A stretch of 64,000 bases of DNA from Ophiodon elongatus. Lineage: Eukaryota; Chordata; Actinopteri; Perciformes; Hexagrammidae. Under the pieces are notes generated by a model, which did no database searches, was not told where the DNA came from, and worked only from the letters and a program-made list of their open reading frames with translations. Of this stretch, positions 18,301-64,000 are shown in pieces. The translations under genes and the position numbers were made by a program. Numbering within the stretch: position 1 is the first letter of the stretch; each line of letters starts with the position of its first letter. The stretch lies in the NCBI GenBank assembly GCA_016806645.1, contig JACSYO010002166.1, positions 890,501 through 954,500 on the forward strand, read 5' to 3'.

Positions 18301-20914
18301 AGTTTATGTATTAAATCTGATATTTCTTTTAATAAATTACTTAAACAATTAATTAGTATTTTTGAATTGTTTGACAATATATTGATATATTGATCAACTA
18401 AACAATTGATCAGCTAATCATTTCATCTTTTAAACAATTGCTGAAATGCATCAAATTGAACAAATCTGTTTTTTAATATGTTGTTGATATTTTGTTTCAG
18501 ATGATGTTGTTCAGTTCACTGCAGTTTTTAAACCTTTTAAAAGCTTTATAGATATCAGGAAACTCTTCAAACCTTTTTTATTTTTGTAATTTACTTATTT
18601 ACTTATTACTTATTATTCATTCTAAAATGATCAATTAACCATCTTATCTATTCTAAGGATCCAAAAAATGTTTACATTCCTCAAAAGCCTTTTTCAGACA
18701 TAGGCCTCTATATTGTACTTCAAACAAGCCAAATCTAATTTATTTAGTCTAATGTAAACTGCCAACCATGTTTCTTAACTGAATAACTGTAAACTCCTCT
18801 CAGCCTACTATATACCCCAAATTCCTAATAAATATACAGAGGACATGACCTCAATGGTAATTATGGCCCTCCCCAAAGCTACTTTCTTTAACTGAGGCTG
18901 AAACTACTACATTATCCAACCTCTAACCCTCTGGAAAAAAACAAGAAAAATATCTCCCATAAATGTAGTCATTAGGAAACTAGAAACTAGGAAAAGCTCT
19001 TCGTCCTGTGGACTACAGAAGTGACCCACTTTGACGCTTTGCAAACTGACATTTCCTACAATAGCCATTTAACAGTGTACCCACTCCACCTTGTGTGTTT
19101 GTGTGTGCATTTGTGCCCGTTTGTGAATGTGAGGGTGAAATTACAGAGCAGTATGTGGTTAATTGAACGGGGAGGCCTCTCTTTCGCTCTCTTTCGCTCT
19201 CTTTCGCTCTCTCTCCCTCCCTCTCCCTCCCAAGTGTCCTTGTAGCCAGTAGGAGCAGGCTTTTTCCACAACCAGTATCAGACTCCAATGAAAAATTAAC
19301 CAGCTTCCCTCTCTCTCCCTCGTACCCTCTCAGAGAGGCACTGTCATCTTGGCTTCAAGGTCTATCGCCCGCTGTGTCCTCTGCTAAGATTGCCAAAAAC
19401 ACTGAAATCTAAACTAAAATTGGGAATTTTTTTCTTCTATCCTCAGGATGTTTGGGAGCAGAACTGGGTAGGCGAAATAGCAATGTAACTCGGTCTATGA
19501 CACTCACATAAATGAGTGTCATTGGTCACGGGCATTGGCCACCTCATCTTTTTTAATGAATTTGTCTCAGATTATAACCCGCGTTTTTAAAAAATGAGTG
19601 AGGTTTTGCCACTGTGTGCGTCAGTCAGGAGTGAGGGGTAGAAAATTAGGTTAAATAGCGCTTTGGATTGAAATTGAAATATTCATGAATCAAATTAAAA
19701 TATGCTACAAAATAGACAGCTACCCAGATTTGTAGGTAGGCTGCTCAGCAAGAGTATTTTGATAATTCTTTATAGGGGTCCCTAAGTACTGAATCCTGAG
19801 CTATTTTGGTGGTAGCAGCAAATGTGCAGTGCCAGTCAAAACTGATAGGAAAGCATGTGAGTTTAGTACCCAAACACCTTGCCTCGAAGAAGTTCAGCTA
19901 AATAGGCTTTTGCTCTCTGATAGTCTTGCTTATATTCAAAGAGTTTAATTGAGCTTCTACAGCAATAACATATTAGTAATTCTAACATATTGCTTTTTTT
20001 CTCAATATGCATACCCCTATCTGCTTCATGGGTGCTGTTATGAAGCTAATTCCTCTCCAGACCCAAAAGAGAATTTTGCCTTTACGATCAATGAAGCATT
20101 GCTTAAAGTATTGCACATTTTACCCCCCAAATAGTTCAGGTGTACATCAATGTGTCATTTGGTTGCTTCTCTATTTTATGTCCTTACAACCTCATCTGCT
20201 CTATTGGGATTTCATTTGGACTGTGATTCTGTTTCATGCTTTACTTTTTGACTCACCGGCTTCAAAAGTGTATCACAAGATAAAAGTAGAAAAGGTGCCT
20301 CAGCAGGACTTTTCAGCTAAAATAGGCCTCCGTAGTAAACTTACTATGAAGTTTGCTGTGAGCAGTGTGAAGTTAGCCTTCAATATTTGTGAAAGATTCA
20401 AAAGTAATTTGAAATTTCACTGGCTAATTCCACATTTAAAGAGTTTTACCTATCAACAAACATCTCCAGTGGTGGAAAAGTGTGCAGTTGGTTAGTTTGT
20501 GAGGAGTTGATGGTGTGATTTTTTTGTGCTTAAAAACGTGACTGTTGTGAAACAATCAGAAGGTTTTATTCTTCTGATTCACGAACGCCGGCCTCTCTTT
20601 TCATTCACTCCCTAACTCGCTCAACCATCACTGTGCTCTTTCTCCCTCTCTCTTGGGGCACCTTTTGAATGCTGTGTTTACAAACAACAACGGACAATGT
20701 GTCTATATATCATACCTTTTAATCTGCAAAACCCTCCAAATGTATAAATATATTTCTGTCTATAACTGCATCCTAAAACCTTTGCTTTACAGTGTGAAGA
20801 TATTGTATATCTCCTGTATATGCATGTTGGGATTGTTAACATTGTATGTAATATTATAGCAGCTTATGAGCAGTCTCAACACAATTTATTAGTATACATA
20901 TATATTTCCAGCTT
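15350..20914. other. Intergenic DNA upstream of actc1
   Basis: AT-rich sequence without a supported gene. It holds a short CTCTTTCGCT tandem repeat near 19180-19212 and a perfect 8-bp hairpin, GACACTCA to TGAGTGTC, near 19498-19520. Muscle enhancers may lie here but I cannot identify one by eye. Confidence 0.55.
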
Positions 20915-21369
20915 TGTTGTGAAAATACACACACACACACACACTGGTATTCACAGATGGACTCTGTGATGTGGACACACTCTGATTGAATAAGTGTATC
21001 TGATTGACCCTAGAACTCTGTGATGTGGATGCACTCTGATTGAACAAGCACATATAGTGGACCTACGTCCTGCATGTTGATTTTCTGTTTATATGTTGAT
21101 TTTCTGTTTGTCTTATCCATACGTGGACTTACGTCCGACATGACTGTGCTTAGCATTTCTATCTGTGATGTGGATAGCTGACCTTTAGTTCGGACCTATA
21201 AAGGTATAAAGGTTTTACATTTCCTTCAGAAAGTTGAAGAAATTCTGCTGTCCAGCAAACTGTGCTTTTCTTCCCATGATCCATGTCCAATAAAGAATTC
21301 TGATAATTTGATCTTCGACTCCAACCTCATCTGTGACCAGTCTGTTCGAAGAAATCAACTACCACAACA
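20915..21369 (+). mobile_element. Solo LTR of an endogenous retrovirus-like element
   Basis: A 455-bp block bounded by the perfect inverted ends TGTTGTG and CACAACA. It contains two TATAAAGG boxes (21197-21212) and, about 80 bases later, a polyadenylation signal AATAAA (21289-21294) followed by a U5-like stretch. This is the order U3-R-U5 of an LTR on the plus strand. The U3 part holds a 54-bp-period direct repeat (from 20962 and 21016, CTCTGTGATGTGGA) typical of enhancer duplications. No gag, pol or env frame adjoins it and I see no clear target-site duplication. Family unknown. Confidence 0.65.
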
Positions 21370-22279
21370 ATTCAAATGTTATTGTTTAAACTGTTCTAGA
21401 AACGTATCACACAAATCTTTACAGCTATCAGAAGTAATGTAGTCAAGTTAAAATGTAATATATTTCTTCCTGAAATGTAGTGATGTAGAAGGGCAAAGTA
21501 TCAGAAAATGTAAATACTCAAGTAAAGTCAATTATCTCAAATCTATGCTTAACATCCCTCCTCTTAATACAATATACATATTTATTGAGGCTAAACTGAA
21601 TTGTTCTCTTAACCTCGGGCACCATATTACCACTTAACTTTAAAACTATTGTCCTTGCCATTGCATGAGGTACTGCAAGACAATTAAAAAGAAGAAAAAA
21701 AAAAATAATAGTCTATGATAGCAGAAAATAAAACCTTTCATGACAGTTTATGTTTTCATGAAAGGATCAACTCTTTTGAACAACATTACCTCTGCCCTCA
21801 AAGCTCAACTGAAGCAAACTGAACTGACCCCAACAGCAGCAATGAAGCAAATAGGGACTTAAGGTCACTAAATTAGTATGTGCCAGATAAAAATGGTAAT
21901 TTACCATAATATTCCTCTAAAATGTTTGGTCATCCACAAGCATTCCCTGCCCCATTTGTCATGATAGCTCAGAGCACACTTGGTTGAGTCACATGAGTTG
22001 AAACTAACAACTAGCCTAAAAGAAATGGCATTAAACATAGCTTGATGTCCCTCTGAGATACTGCATGGTATAATAGCCTGGACCTAACTTGACTTTAGGT
22101 CAAAGTTAAAGTTTCATGGCAGTTGATCTAACAAAGACAAGAAGGAAGGGGTTAAAGGAGGTGGATGGCGGTCATGCGAACATCTAACAGTGTAAATAAG
22201 GAATAATAAAATAGGAATAAAGACAAAAACAAGATTTATTCAACTACTGATTAATTAGGATTTCAAGAAATTGTAAGAT

Positions 22280-22665
22280 ATTTTGGGAAATACACTCATT
22301 TGCTTTCTTGCCAGGAATCAGATGAAGAGATTAGCCATTTGTGGGTTGTATTCATTCAATCACACAATACAGGAGTGCTTGTTGCAAACACACCTGGCAG
22401 AGATCAACACCCAACCGAGTACATCTTTCTAGTTAATACATAATACTAATTTGTTAAACCAAAACGTGTCATTTTTACACTTTGTTGTGTGTATGGATTA
22501 AACAAGACCTAACTGAGTTTAGCAACACTAACTGTTTCCCTTTCTTTCAGTCTTAATGCTAAGCTAAGCTAACCACATGCTGGCTCCAGCTTCATACTTA
22601 GCTTACAAACGTGAGAGTGGTGTCAATCTTCTTATCCAATTCTCTGTCAGGAAAGCTAATTAACG
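22280..22665. mobile_element. Palindromic MITE common in percomorph fishes
   Basis: The left end (TTTGGGAAATACACTC then TTGCTTTCTTGCC) is matched in inverted orientation by the right end (AATTCTCTGTCAGGAAAGC). Inside lies the block ATGCTAAGCTAAGCTAACC and CATGCTGGCTCCAGCTTC, which I recognise from memory as a very frequent teleost repeat. No coding capacity. Confidence 0.55.
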
Positions 22666-24115
22666 ATACAAAACAACAGTGTCTCAATATTAGCACAGAA
22701 AACTCTCAAATCTATAAAAAGTGTAGAATGTTGTAGATAAGACATGTAGCTCAGTGCAGTTTCTCTTAATATGTCACTTTATTAACTTTTAATGTTTGCA
22801 TGTGAGAAAGTAACCATTGAGATTACCAATATGTGGTCAGTTTATCCAAATAACATTTGTTTGGTAATTGCAATCTATCCGATAATTTTTCGGAGATGTG
22901 AGAGCTGCTACGTGTTGCCTTGAAGCTATCGCTTCAGCATATCAGTGAACCCATGGCATGAACAGTCTGCTGGTAAAATCATACTTAAAAGTTAACTTAC
23001 TAGGCAGTATGCAGTACATACTGATTTAATAGGCCTACATTAGTATGTGATTTTGAACACAGCTGAGGCACAGGTGGCCGGGCATTCCTTAACAGAGTTA
23101 TTAGTGTTATGACTAAAAACCTACATAATTTAAGTTGCAATGGCAGAGTGCCGCTGTTCCTGTGAAGGCCATTCCCTTGTTGACTCAAAGACAGTGAAGA
23201 AAAGTTTGGTTGTAACTTTATCTAGCATCCATGTAGCGTTTTCAGGCTATATCCAGCAACAAAAGTGAACTGCAGGCTGCCTGCTGCGGATGACAGGCTG
23301 GACTGCAGAGCCCTGAAGCTCCGACCCTGCTGTTACACAGAGTGCTGTTCGTTTGTTTGTTCAGCGTCTATGAAAATTGAACATGTCTGGTGTCCAAATT
23401 GCACCAATTTCGACAAAGCACTTCTTTCGGTGGCCAGCGATATACCCGCCAAGTGTGAAGTAGATCGGAGAAGCGTTTCTCGAGATATGCAGACAAACGA
23501 ACAGACAACGATTGTTTGCAGACGTAGTATCAATGTGAAAGTGGTGCAAAGACAAAAAGCTAAATCCAATCCAGAGTACCAGACGGTTATATTCTGTTAC
23601 CCCACACAATCAAAGCTCTTTGCTGAGAACTTTTCACCTTTTCCTCTGGGTGATGGCTTTCAGAATTGAATAACTTACTCAGTCATGAACCCACAGTGTC
23701 AAAACTTCAGTGTAACAACCAGCACTTTGAGCATTTTCATTTTTCATCTTTACTGAAGATGTTTGCTTTCAAAGGTTACAGTGGAAAAAGAGACCTAAAC
23801 CTTGAATTCAGAACCTCAAAACTTTCATAATACTTTCACTTGTTAAGTCCCTCCTCAGTCAGTCTCAAGTGACTCATTATAAACAATAAAAAAACAAGTA
23901 GATTTGAAAGTCTGGGTCACACAAATTCTGACACCATCTCAAAGGTTTAGTTTTGGCTTGAACAATTCCCATTCCATATTTTATTTGCAGTCTGCCTCCC
24001 AGAGTTAGTAGCTGTCTCATACATTCTGCCACTAAGTCATAAATATGCTCACACTCGATTTTTGAATGCTCAATGAGCAGTATGTAAGTAATTCAGAGCC
24101 ACAGTTAAAAAGCCA

Positions 24116-24560
24116 CAGTACATTATGTCGAAAGGTCATAAAAAAGCCACAGTATATAATATGTCGAAAAAGTAATCGTATATGTCGCAAATTGTCATAG
24201 TATATGTCGAAAAAAGTCATACTATAGTAGGAAGAAAATAGCAAAAAAGTCATAGTATTTTATGTTGAAAAACATTAAAACGTCATTGTATTGTATGTCA
24301 TAAAAAGTCAGAGAATTTAGAAAATGTGTCACTGAATAGAATGCAATGAAAATGTCATAAAGAATTGTATGAAATACTATGCAATGAAAAGTAAATAAAA
24401 AAGTCACAGTGAAGAAATTAAATATATCTCAAAACAATTTGAATATACTTTGTCAGATAAAGTCATCAAATAGTATTTCATAAAAAACATCAAAATAGTC
24501 ATAGTATAGTGTATCATTAAAAAGTAATAGCGTAGTATGCCATAAAAAATGCCATAGCAT
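24116..24560. repeat. Degenerate minisatellite, units of about 20-30 bp
   Basis: Many diverged units of the form AAAAAGTCATAGTATA followed by a TATGTCGAAA-type block. The unit is a well-known fish tandem repeat. Spacing and sequence decay toward the right end. It is not a CRISPR array: repeats are imperfect and spacing is irregular. Confidence 0.75.
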
Positions 24561-25711
24561 TTTTAAAATTTACATTCATGTGATCAATTAGTTGTATTTG
24601 GTGTGATAGAGCAGCGGTGCACAATGACGGTTGCAGGTGCTCACCTGCACACCCTCTGATGAAAGAATTTACGTTATGAGGGCCCTAGGGCCCCTTGCAT
24701 ACTCACAAACGTGGAAAGAATAACTTTGGCTTTAGCATTTGGGACCTGACAGCATTGATCCCCATCAAAGCTACACATATCACCTTCTGAAACACAGAGC
24801 AATGTTACGCCTCATGGTTATTTCCAGAGACAAACCTCAGCAATGTCCTTCAACCATTTCCCCTTTAGCTAGGTGAGTTAACCACCAGGCAAAAAGGCTT
24901 TTTCGCCCGACGTTATCAAGCAGCGCAGTCCAACACAGGCTCATGACTGTGAAATGGTCACTAAATGAAATCTTTTAGTTTTGTGTAAAGGGGCACAAAT
25001 TGTCAGTTTTGTTGCATGTCCCTCGGCACAACTTCTTATTCGAGATGACATTACGTTACAAAACGGAAGTTAATTTTAGGAAATAGTTTTTTAAGGATTT
25101 TACCTCTTTAGCTGCATATGTTTGAATGAATCAAATTAGGGTAAACTTGCAAGTGAACATAGTGGAGCATTAAACAGCCAAAGATACAGATATTCCCCTC
25201 AGGAGTTGGAAGAGGCTAAAACTGACCCAAAAAGGAGAATGAATGGATTTGTATTGTCAAGGGGTCAAAAATGTGACTCGAAATTAATGATATTCCTCAC
25301 CATCTGTTGGATGCATAAACAGGCAAATGTTTGCCACTTCGACAACTTTATATGTTCTTTATATATCAATGTTGTGTTTACAACTTGTTCCGCTGTCCCC
25401 AAGGAGCAAAAAAGTAAATGAATACTGCCATAAGTTGTTGATGTATTCACGCGAGTGATTCTGTCTTGGGCTTGAGATGACGCAGCAAATTGTCTAAAAG
25501 TTCTCTCCCTGACTTCCATTGAACTCGTGTTGGGATAAGCTCCAAACCCCTGTGCCGCTAAATAGGGGAAAAAGCAGGTAAACAAAATTATTGAGGCAAA
25601 ATAGAATTCCATCTGTTATATCTTGTTTCTGTTTCTCTATTTACCTTAACATTTCAAAACATGGATTTTCCACCAAATACTGTATACAAGAAGTCAGTCG
25701 ACAAACACAGA

Positions 25712-26142
25712 GGGCAAGTTCAAAGCAGTTTTAATCGCATTAAAAGTTTCCATACAGTCATTTACAAGTCTAAGTATTTCCATTGTTAAATTGCCATTTT
25801 CATTCTTATCTTCTTCATGCAGTGTCATCATGAATTAAACAGCAAACACAGACCATGAACACAAAGCCTATTTTCTTCCTGACAACCCCATACAAATTTG
25901 AAATCCGTGGTTAATTACATGTTAACAGAAAAAGCAGAATCCATTTTTACAAACCGTACGGACCTTTTTGTTACATAACTTGCTAAAAAGTTTCTGACTT
26001 TGAGTGCAAATCATCTCAGGATATCTCAACATAAAACAGACATGAACAGTTCTCAAGGTAAGTACTTTTCTCTGTAGAGAAGCATACATCTCGCCTCTAA
26101 TCTCTGGTCCTGCTGTCTTGTCCTGATCGCCCAGGGTGGATC
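25712..26142 (-). other. Probable 3' UTR of the small membrane-protein gene
   Basis: About 430 bases after the stop codon. An ATTAAA polyadenylation variant sits on the minus strand at 25735-25730, so the 3' end is expected near 25712. Confidence 0.4.
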
Positions 26143-26361
26143 TCAACACAAAGGCTTGCAATGCCTCATGTTATTGGCACAAAGTCGGCCCAGGTTGGCC
26201 CCCTCCAGGAGTAAGTCGGAAAATCGGTCCAGGCCGAGGCAGGTGGTGAGGGGGCTGATGAGGCCGTAGAGACCTCCTAGAGTGATGCTGAGAGGCCAGC
26301 TTATACAGATCAGAACCACCAGCCAGATGATGCCCCAGAAACATGACCCGCAACCGGCCAT
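26143..26361 (-). CDS. Small cysteine-containing membrane protein, unrecognised
   Basis: A 72-residue frame that looks like a real gene. The start ATG sits in a strong Kozak context (AAAGATGG). Six bases upstream is a textbook splice acceptor: a polypyrimidine tract ending TTTTCCTAG at 26368, so the exon begins ACAAAG-ATG. The protein starts MAGCGSCFWG and then has a hydrophobic stretch at about residues 10-37 (IIWLVVLICISWPLS, then TLGGLYGLISPL). That is long enough for one helix or a re-entrant hairpin. It is followed by a polar tail LDRFSDLLLEGANLGR and a cysteine-rich end (HCKPLC). The five cysteines flanking the hydrophobic core are candidate acylation sites (inference). The frame is followed by a plausible 3' UTR with ATTAAA. 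It lies between actc1 and aqr in the same orientation. I do not recognise a family, and no function is assigned. Confidence 0.6.
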   Translation of the reverse strand: MAGCGSCFWGIIWLVVLICISWPLSITLGGLYGLISPLTTCLGLDRFSDLLLEGANLGRLCANNMRHCKPLC

Positions 26362-26979
26362 CTTTGTCTAGGAAAAGGAGAGAAAGATGAGAGTTGCTCA
26401 TCAAAGTGGACTTCAGCACGCTTTGCAAAGCCAAATTCATACAACTAGAACTGATCATTGGAATTTGAGTGGAAGCCTGGCAGAAGTGCACTTTAGGATA
26501 GTAACTGAAAGTATGTCAGTCACTACAATAGCAGCAGAGTGTGTCCCTATGAGCGGCCGTGCCTCTTCAGCAATGATAGGGGATTATCAGATTGAAACGT
26601 GCCCTGTTGATGATCTGGATGTATTTGTCAGGATTAGGCAGTGGCCTTGACAAAGCATGATAAGCTGGCAAACACAAGCAATAACCAACAGGCCTCTCTG
26701 CCTGGTGAGGTCAACGGGCCGCCCACTTACAGGGTGTTGAAGACTGACGCTAGCACATTAGTCTCCCACTAATAGCAGATCAGCAGAGATCATGCATAAC
26801 TTTGGTAATGAGCATTACTTTATCTGTCAACGCAGATAATGAACAGTGGCCTGGAAGATGATGTGCGGCTATTTTGAGCAATAAAAATGCCTGTTGTATT
26901 ATCCATGTTGAAAAAATGCTAATTGGAAGCTGTGTAATGTGTGAACCCTCCATACCTGATGATTTATGTGCATATCTAT

Positions 26980-27063
26980 TTATTTTATATATAAATAAAA
27001 AATACTATATATATATATATATATAAATAAAAAATATATATACATATAAATATATATAAATAT

Positions 27064-27094
<31 letters not shown>

Positions 27095-27096
27095 CC
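26980..27096. repeat. AT-rich low-complexity tract (TATA/AAAT)
   Basis: Alternating TATATA and AAATA units over about 115 bases. The frame reading through it (poly Tyr-Ile) is an artefact. Confidence 0.9.
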
Positions 27097-27518
27097 AAGA
27101 AAATGCATTATTAAGCGAGAGCTTTTTTTGTGTTTTAATATCCAACAGAATAATCTGCCCTGAGGCTGAGCCTTGAAATTGAGATTGTAGAACTGATGGT
27201 TTCATGAGTGTGAAAGCGTTGTGGGCTGTCAGGCTGATTCCCTAAGCCTGTTTTAGCTTTCAGAGACAATGGTCAGATGCTTCCCTCCAGGCACTGTCTT
27301 GACAACGTACTGTCTAATTTCCTGTTATGACAAGTAGGGTTGGGCATTAAATTACACATTCAACAAGATCCTGTGCTTTTGGGGAACGAGAAAAAAAACA
27401 CAGCAACTAAATTATTTAAAAGCCAGAGTAATATTGCACAACAAAGACAATTGGACTCAAAGCCTAAAAAAAACCCCACTTCTGCTATCTCTGCTGTGCT
27501 GTCAATACATTCTTCCTC

Positions 27519-27710
27519 TTGCACCTCGTGTCTCAAAAACCTTGTTTTTGTACGGTTCCATAAATTGGAAGCCTCTTTAAATGACTGAATAATATACTAT
27601 ACTACGAGAGAAAGAGAGGCATTTTTATTAAGAATAATTATGGTTATTCAGTCATTTAAAGAGGCTTGCAATTTATGTTACCATCAAAAAACAAGAGACA
27701 CAAGGTGCAA
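27519..27710. repeat. Long hairpin-forming inverted repeat
   Basis: The left arm 27519-27592 and right arm 27644-27710 are near-complementary over about 70 bases with a 51-base loop. Shared arm text includes AAGCCTCTTTAAATGACTG and TTGCACCT. It is most likely a fold-back MITE. It sits in the putative intron of the small membrane-protein gene. Confidence 0.7.
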
Positions 27711-27915
27711 TAGAAATAATTTATATATATGCATATAAATTACAAGAGAACAATAACATACCATCTGAACTCATGACCAAATCATGATCTAGTTTACAGC
27801 CTGCGGTTAGTCTCTGTGACACATCAGCCCATAGCAAAGGTTAGAAGTGAGCGCTATGCAAAGTAGCTATTAACCGAATGAATACCTGTCGTGGGAGTAT
27901 AAAAGACATGTTCAC

Positions 27916-28110
27916 CTTCAGCAGAGATCTGGGGGATGTGAGCTCCTGGTCTCCTTCTTGCTTGCAGCTATTCCTTCAAGCCTCCCAGATCCTTCTCGAG
28001 ACTTCCAGAGTGGTTGTGTGCGAGCCGAAAACCACGTCCCACCAGTTAGCTCTAATTTACAACAAGGGACCACGGGCAACTAAATTCTCAAGAGGCCAGC
28101 TGGGAGAAAA
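27916..28110 (-). other. Candidate noncoding first exon of the small gene
   Basis: A locally GC-richer block on the minus strand ends with a possible donor GAAG/GTGAAC at 27916-27915; a second possible donor CAG/GTATTC lies at 27886. It would splice to the acceptor at 26368 across an intron of about 1.5 kb. The upstream limit is arbitrary. This is a proposal from composition and splice-site appearance only. Confidence 0.25.
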
Positions 28111-29339
28111 CAAAGTTAGTGAATGAATGGCTTCGCAGCGGGAGGATGTTGCACAATGCAGACACGCATGTGACTCAAGAAAAAGTATGCTTGCTGTCAT
28201 GGGTTTTGTAGGGAACTAATTAGTGATATATGACGGAACACAGTGCACATTTGTGTTATGGCTGCATAAGAGTATATTGTGGTTGTTTGTTCAATCAGTA
28301 TAAATAAAACATTTCAGCATCATGTGATACAGTAAATTGGTCTTTGTCTTGTGGGCTTCATGCCAAAACCATCAGTAATTTGTACATGCACTCGGCCGAC
28401 AGGGATAATCTTCCTTATCTAACCTCTCATTCTAATCCTTTTCTCAGCCGACAGAGGCATATTCTGATACTACAAAATACTCATGAGAACTTGGACCCGG
28501 AGTGCTCTGCTCTCAGAAGATGAAAAAAATAAAATAAAAAATAAAACGTTACATGGTGCCACACTTGACTGAATAAATAAATATAAATATAAATATGTCT
28601 CTCCACATCTATCAACACATAGTTCTCCATCAGGTCTTTAAACTGGCCCAGGCTAGAGCAGCTGTGCAGCTGACCTGTTCTCTCAGCCTGCCTGAGGTAT
28701 GATGTAACAACCAACCTTTGGTGCATGATAATGAATGAATTTCCAGTCTGTGTTTTTGCCTTCAGGGCTGTGGACTGTGTTAACCTCTTCAATTTTAAGG
28801 GAATTTATGTTTAAACTACAAAGACTTAGGTTGGAACTTTGCTTTTGAATAGTTGCTTTAATGCCAACTCAAATATTAAGCCTAAAATTATTTTCTTAAA
28901 TTTGGTCGGCAAAACCTCAACCTGAACACCGATACAGCTGAAGTTATTCTGCAGAGCTCTGTGTTAGTACTCCACACGAAGTTATGAATGACAAAGGATT
29001 CAAGGCTTGCTAGTTGAGTGACTGTGTACATCCAGAGGGCAAGTTGAAATCCCCCAGCATGCACACTGGCCCTTGGGTGAAGTGACTGACCTACAAATGC
29101 AGCTTAGTCGCAGCTTGTGGAGCTGGTATAGGCTGAGCCAATCAGATTGGAGTTGTGCTTAAAGCAGAGGAGGGAAGCAGATGAATGGATGGACGTATCA
29201 TGACAGAGAGATTTTAACAAGGCTTAAACATGTTGACTATACGCTGTATTTGTCTGTCAGATTGTGCGTGTGAGAGTGATTAGAATATCTTTAGGAGTAG
29301 TATAAGCTCTGGTGGGTGCACATATAGAAAAACACATTA
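28111..29339. other. Intergenic spacer between the small gene and aqr
   Basis: No gene or recognisable element seen. The sequence is AT-rich with short simple repeats. Confidence 0.5.
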
Positions 29340-29557
29340 CAGACAATAAAGGATTTGCATTTATTTTAATAAAAAAGTAAGGATGGTAACAAAATTGAAT
29401 GTTTTACAAAAATGAATGAAACATTATCACCAGAATCTCTTTTCCGTAGAAAACTAATTCACAATCACTGACTCCCCACTACGCTTTCCTTAAGGGACAG
29501 TCCACTTGGTTCCCTAAATAACTGAAGCCCTTAATTAAAGTCCCATACACGGATGCT
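29340..29557 (-). other. aqr: aqr 3' untranslated region
   Basis: AATAAA on the minus strand at 29365-29360, about 195 bases after the stop codon. Cleavage is expected near 29340. Confidence 0.65.

Positions 29558-64000
<34,443 letters not shown>

Larger units (their letters stand above)
21370..25714. other. Intergenic DNA with repeats, no supported gene
   Basis: Holds the MITE at 22280-22665 and the minisatellite at 24116-24560. Plus-strand frame 23265-23669 (134 codons) contains a stretch resembling a dispersed repeat rather than a protein. Minus-strand frame 25265-25612 starts with a signal-peptide-like segment but has no supporting splice or homology evidence. Confidence 0.5.

Noticed and set aside
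23265..23669. 134-codon plus-strand open frame
   Set aside because: Its middle part resembles a dispersed repeat I have seen in other genomes rather than a protein; no start or splice support.
24116..24560. CRISPR-like repeat array
   Set aside because: Imperfect, irregular units in a vertebrate genome; a known fish minisatellite type.
25265..25612. 115-codon minus-strand frame with a signal-peptide-like start
   Set aside because: Protein-like only in its first half, no polyadenylation or splice support, and no recognisable family.

Overview
The window is vertebrate nuclear DNA and almost certainly teleost. It has small-to-medium introns with GT/AG borders, long AC, CT and GT microsatellites, several short transposon families typical of (percomorph) fish genomes, and three genes recognisable at protein level, all on the minus strand. 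From left to right they are gjd2 (neuronal gap-junction connexin 35/36), actc1 (cardiac-type alpha-actin) and the C-terminal two thirds of aqr (Aquarius, the spliceosomal intron-binding helicase). This order and shared orientation match GJD2-ACTC1-AQR on human chromosome 15q14, so the window is an ancient conserved synteny block.

Layout. 1-7.7 kb: intergenic, no convincing gene, one fold-back repeat. 7.7-10.4 kb: gjd2, two coding exons giving a complete 304-residue connexin. 10.4-12.2 kb: gjd2 upstream region and a (CT)39 tract. 12.2-15.35 kb: actc1, six coding exons (378 residues) plus an inferred noncoding first exon with a TATA box and a CArG box. 15.35-25.7 kb: AT-rich intergenic DNA with a solo LTR, a palindromic MITE and a degenerate minisatellite. 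25.7-28.1 kb: a probable small gene, not recognised, encoding a 72-residue membrane protein from one coding exon with a clean splice acceptor. 29.3-64 kb: aqr, 20 exons read here (1,023 codons plus stop); the 5' part of the gene lies beyond the right edge. Its introns hold two DNA-transposon remnants, a LINE 3' end and several microsatellites, two of which directly abut splice sites.

The three known genes are not one pathway: gjd2 builds electrical synapses, actc1 builds sarcomeric thin filaments and aqr acts in every spliceosome. They are neighbours by ancestry. All exon borders were derived by reading GT/AG sites and reading phase by eye. The phases close across all 28 coding exons of the three known genes, which is strong internal support. 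I see no prokaryotic system, no CRISPR array and no intact transposase or reverse transcriptase. The most novel items are the small membrane-protein gene and unusual substitutions in the otherwise nearly invariant actin.
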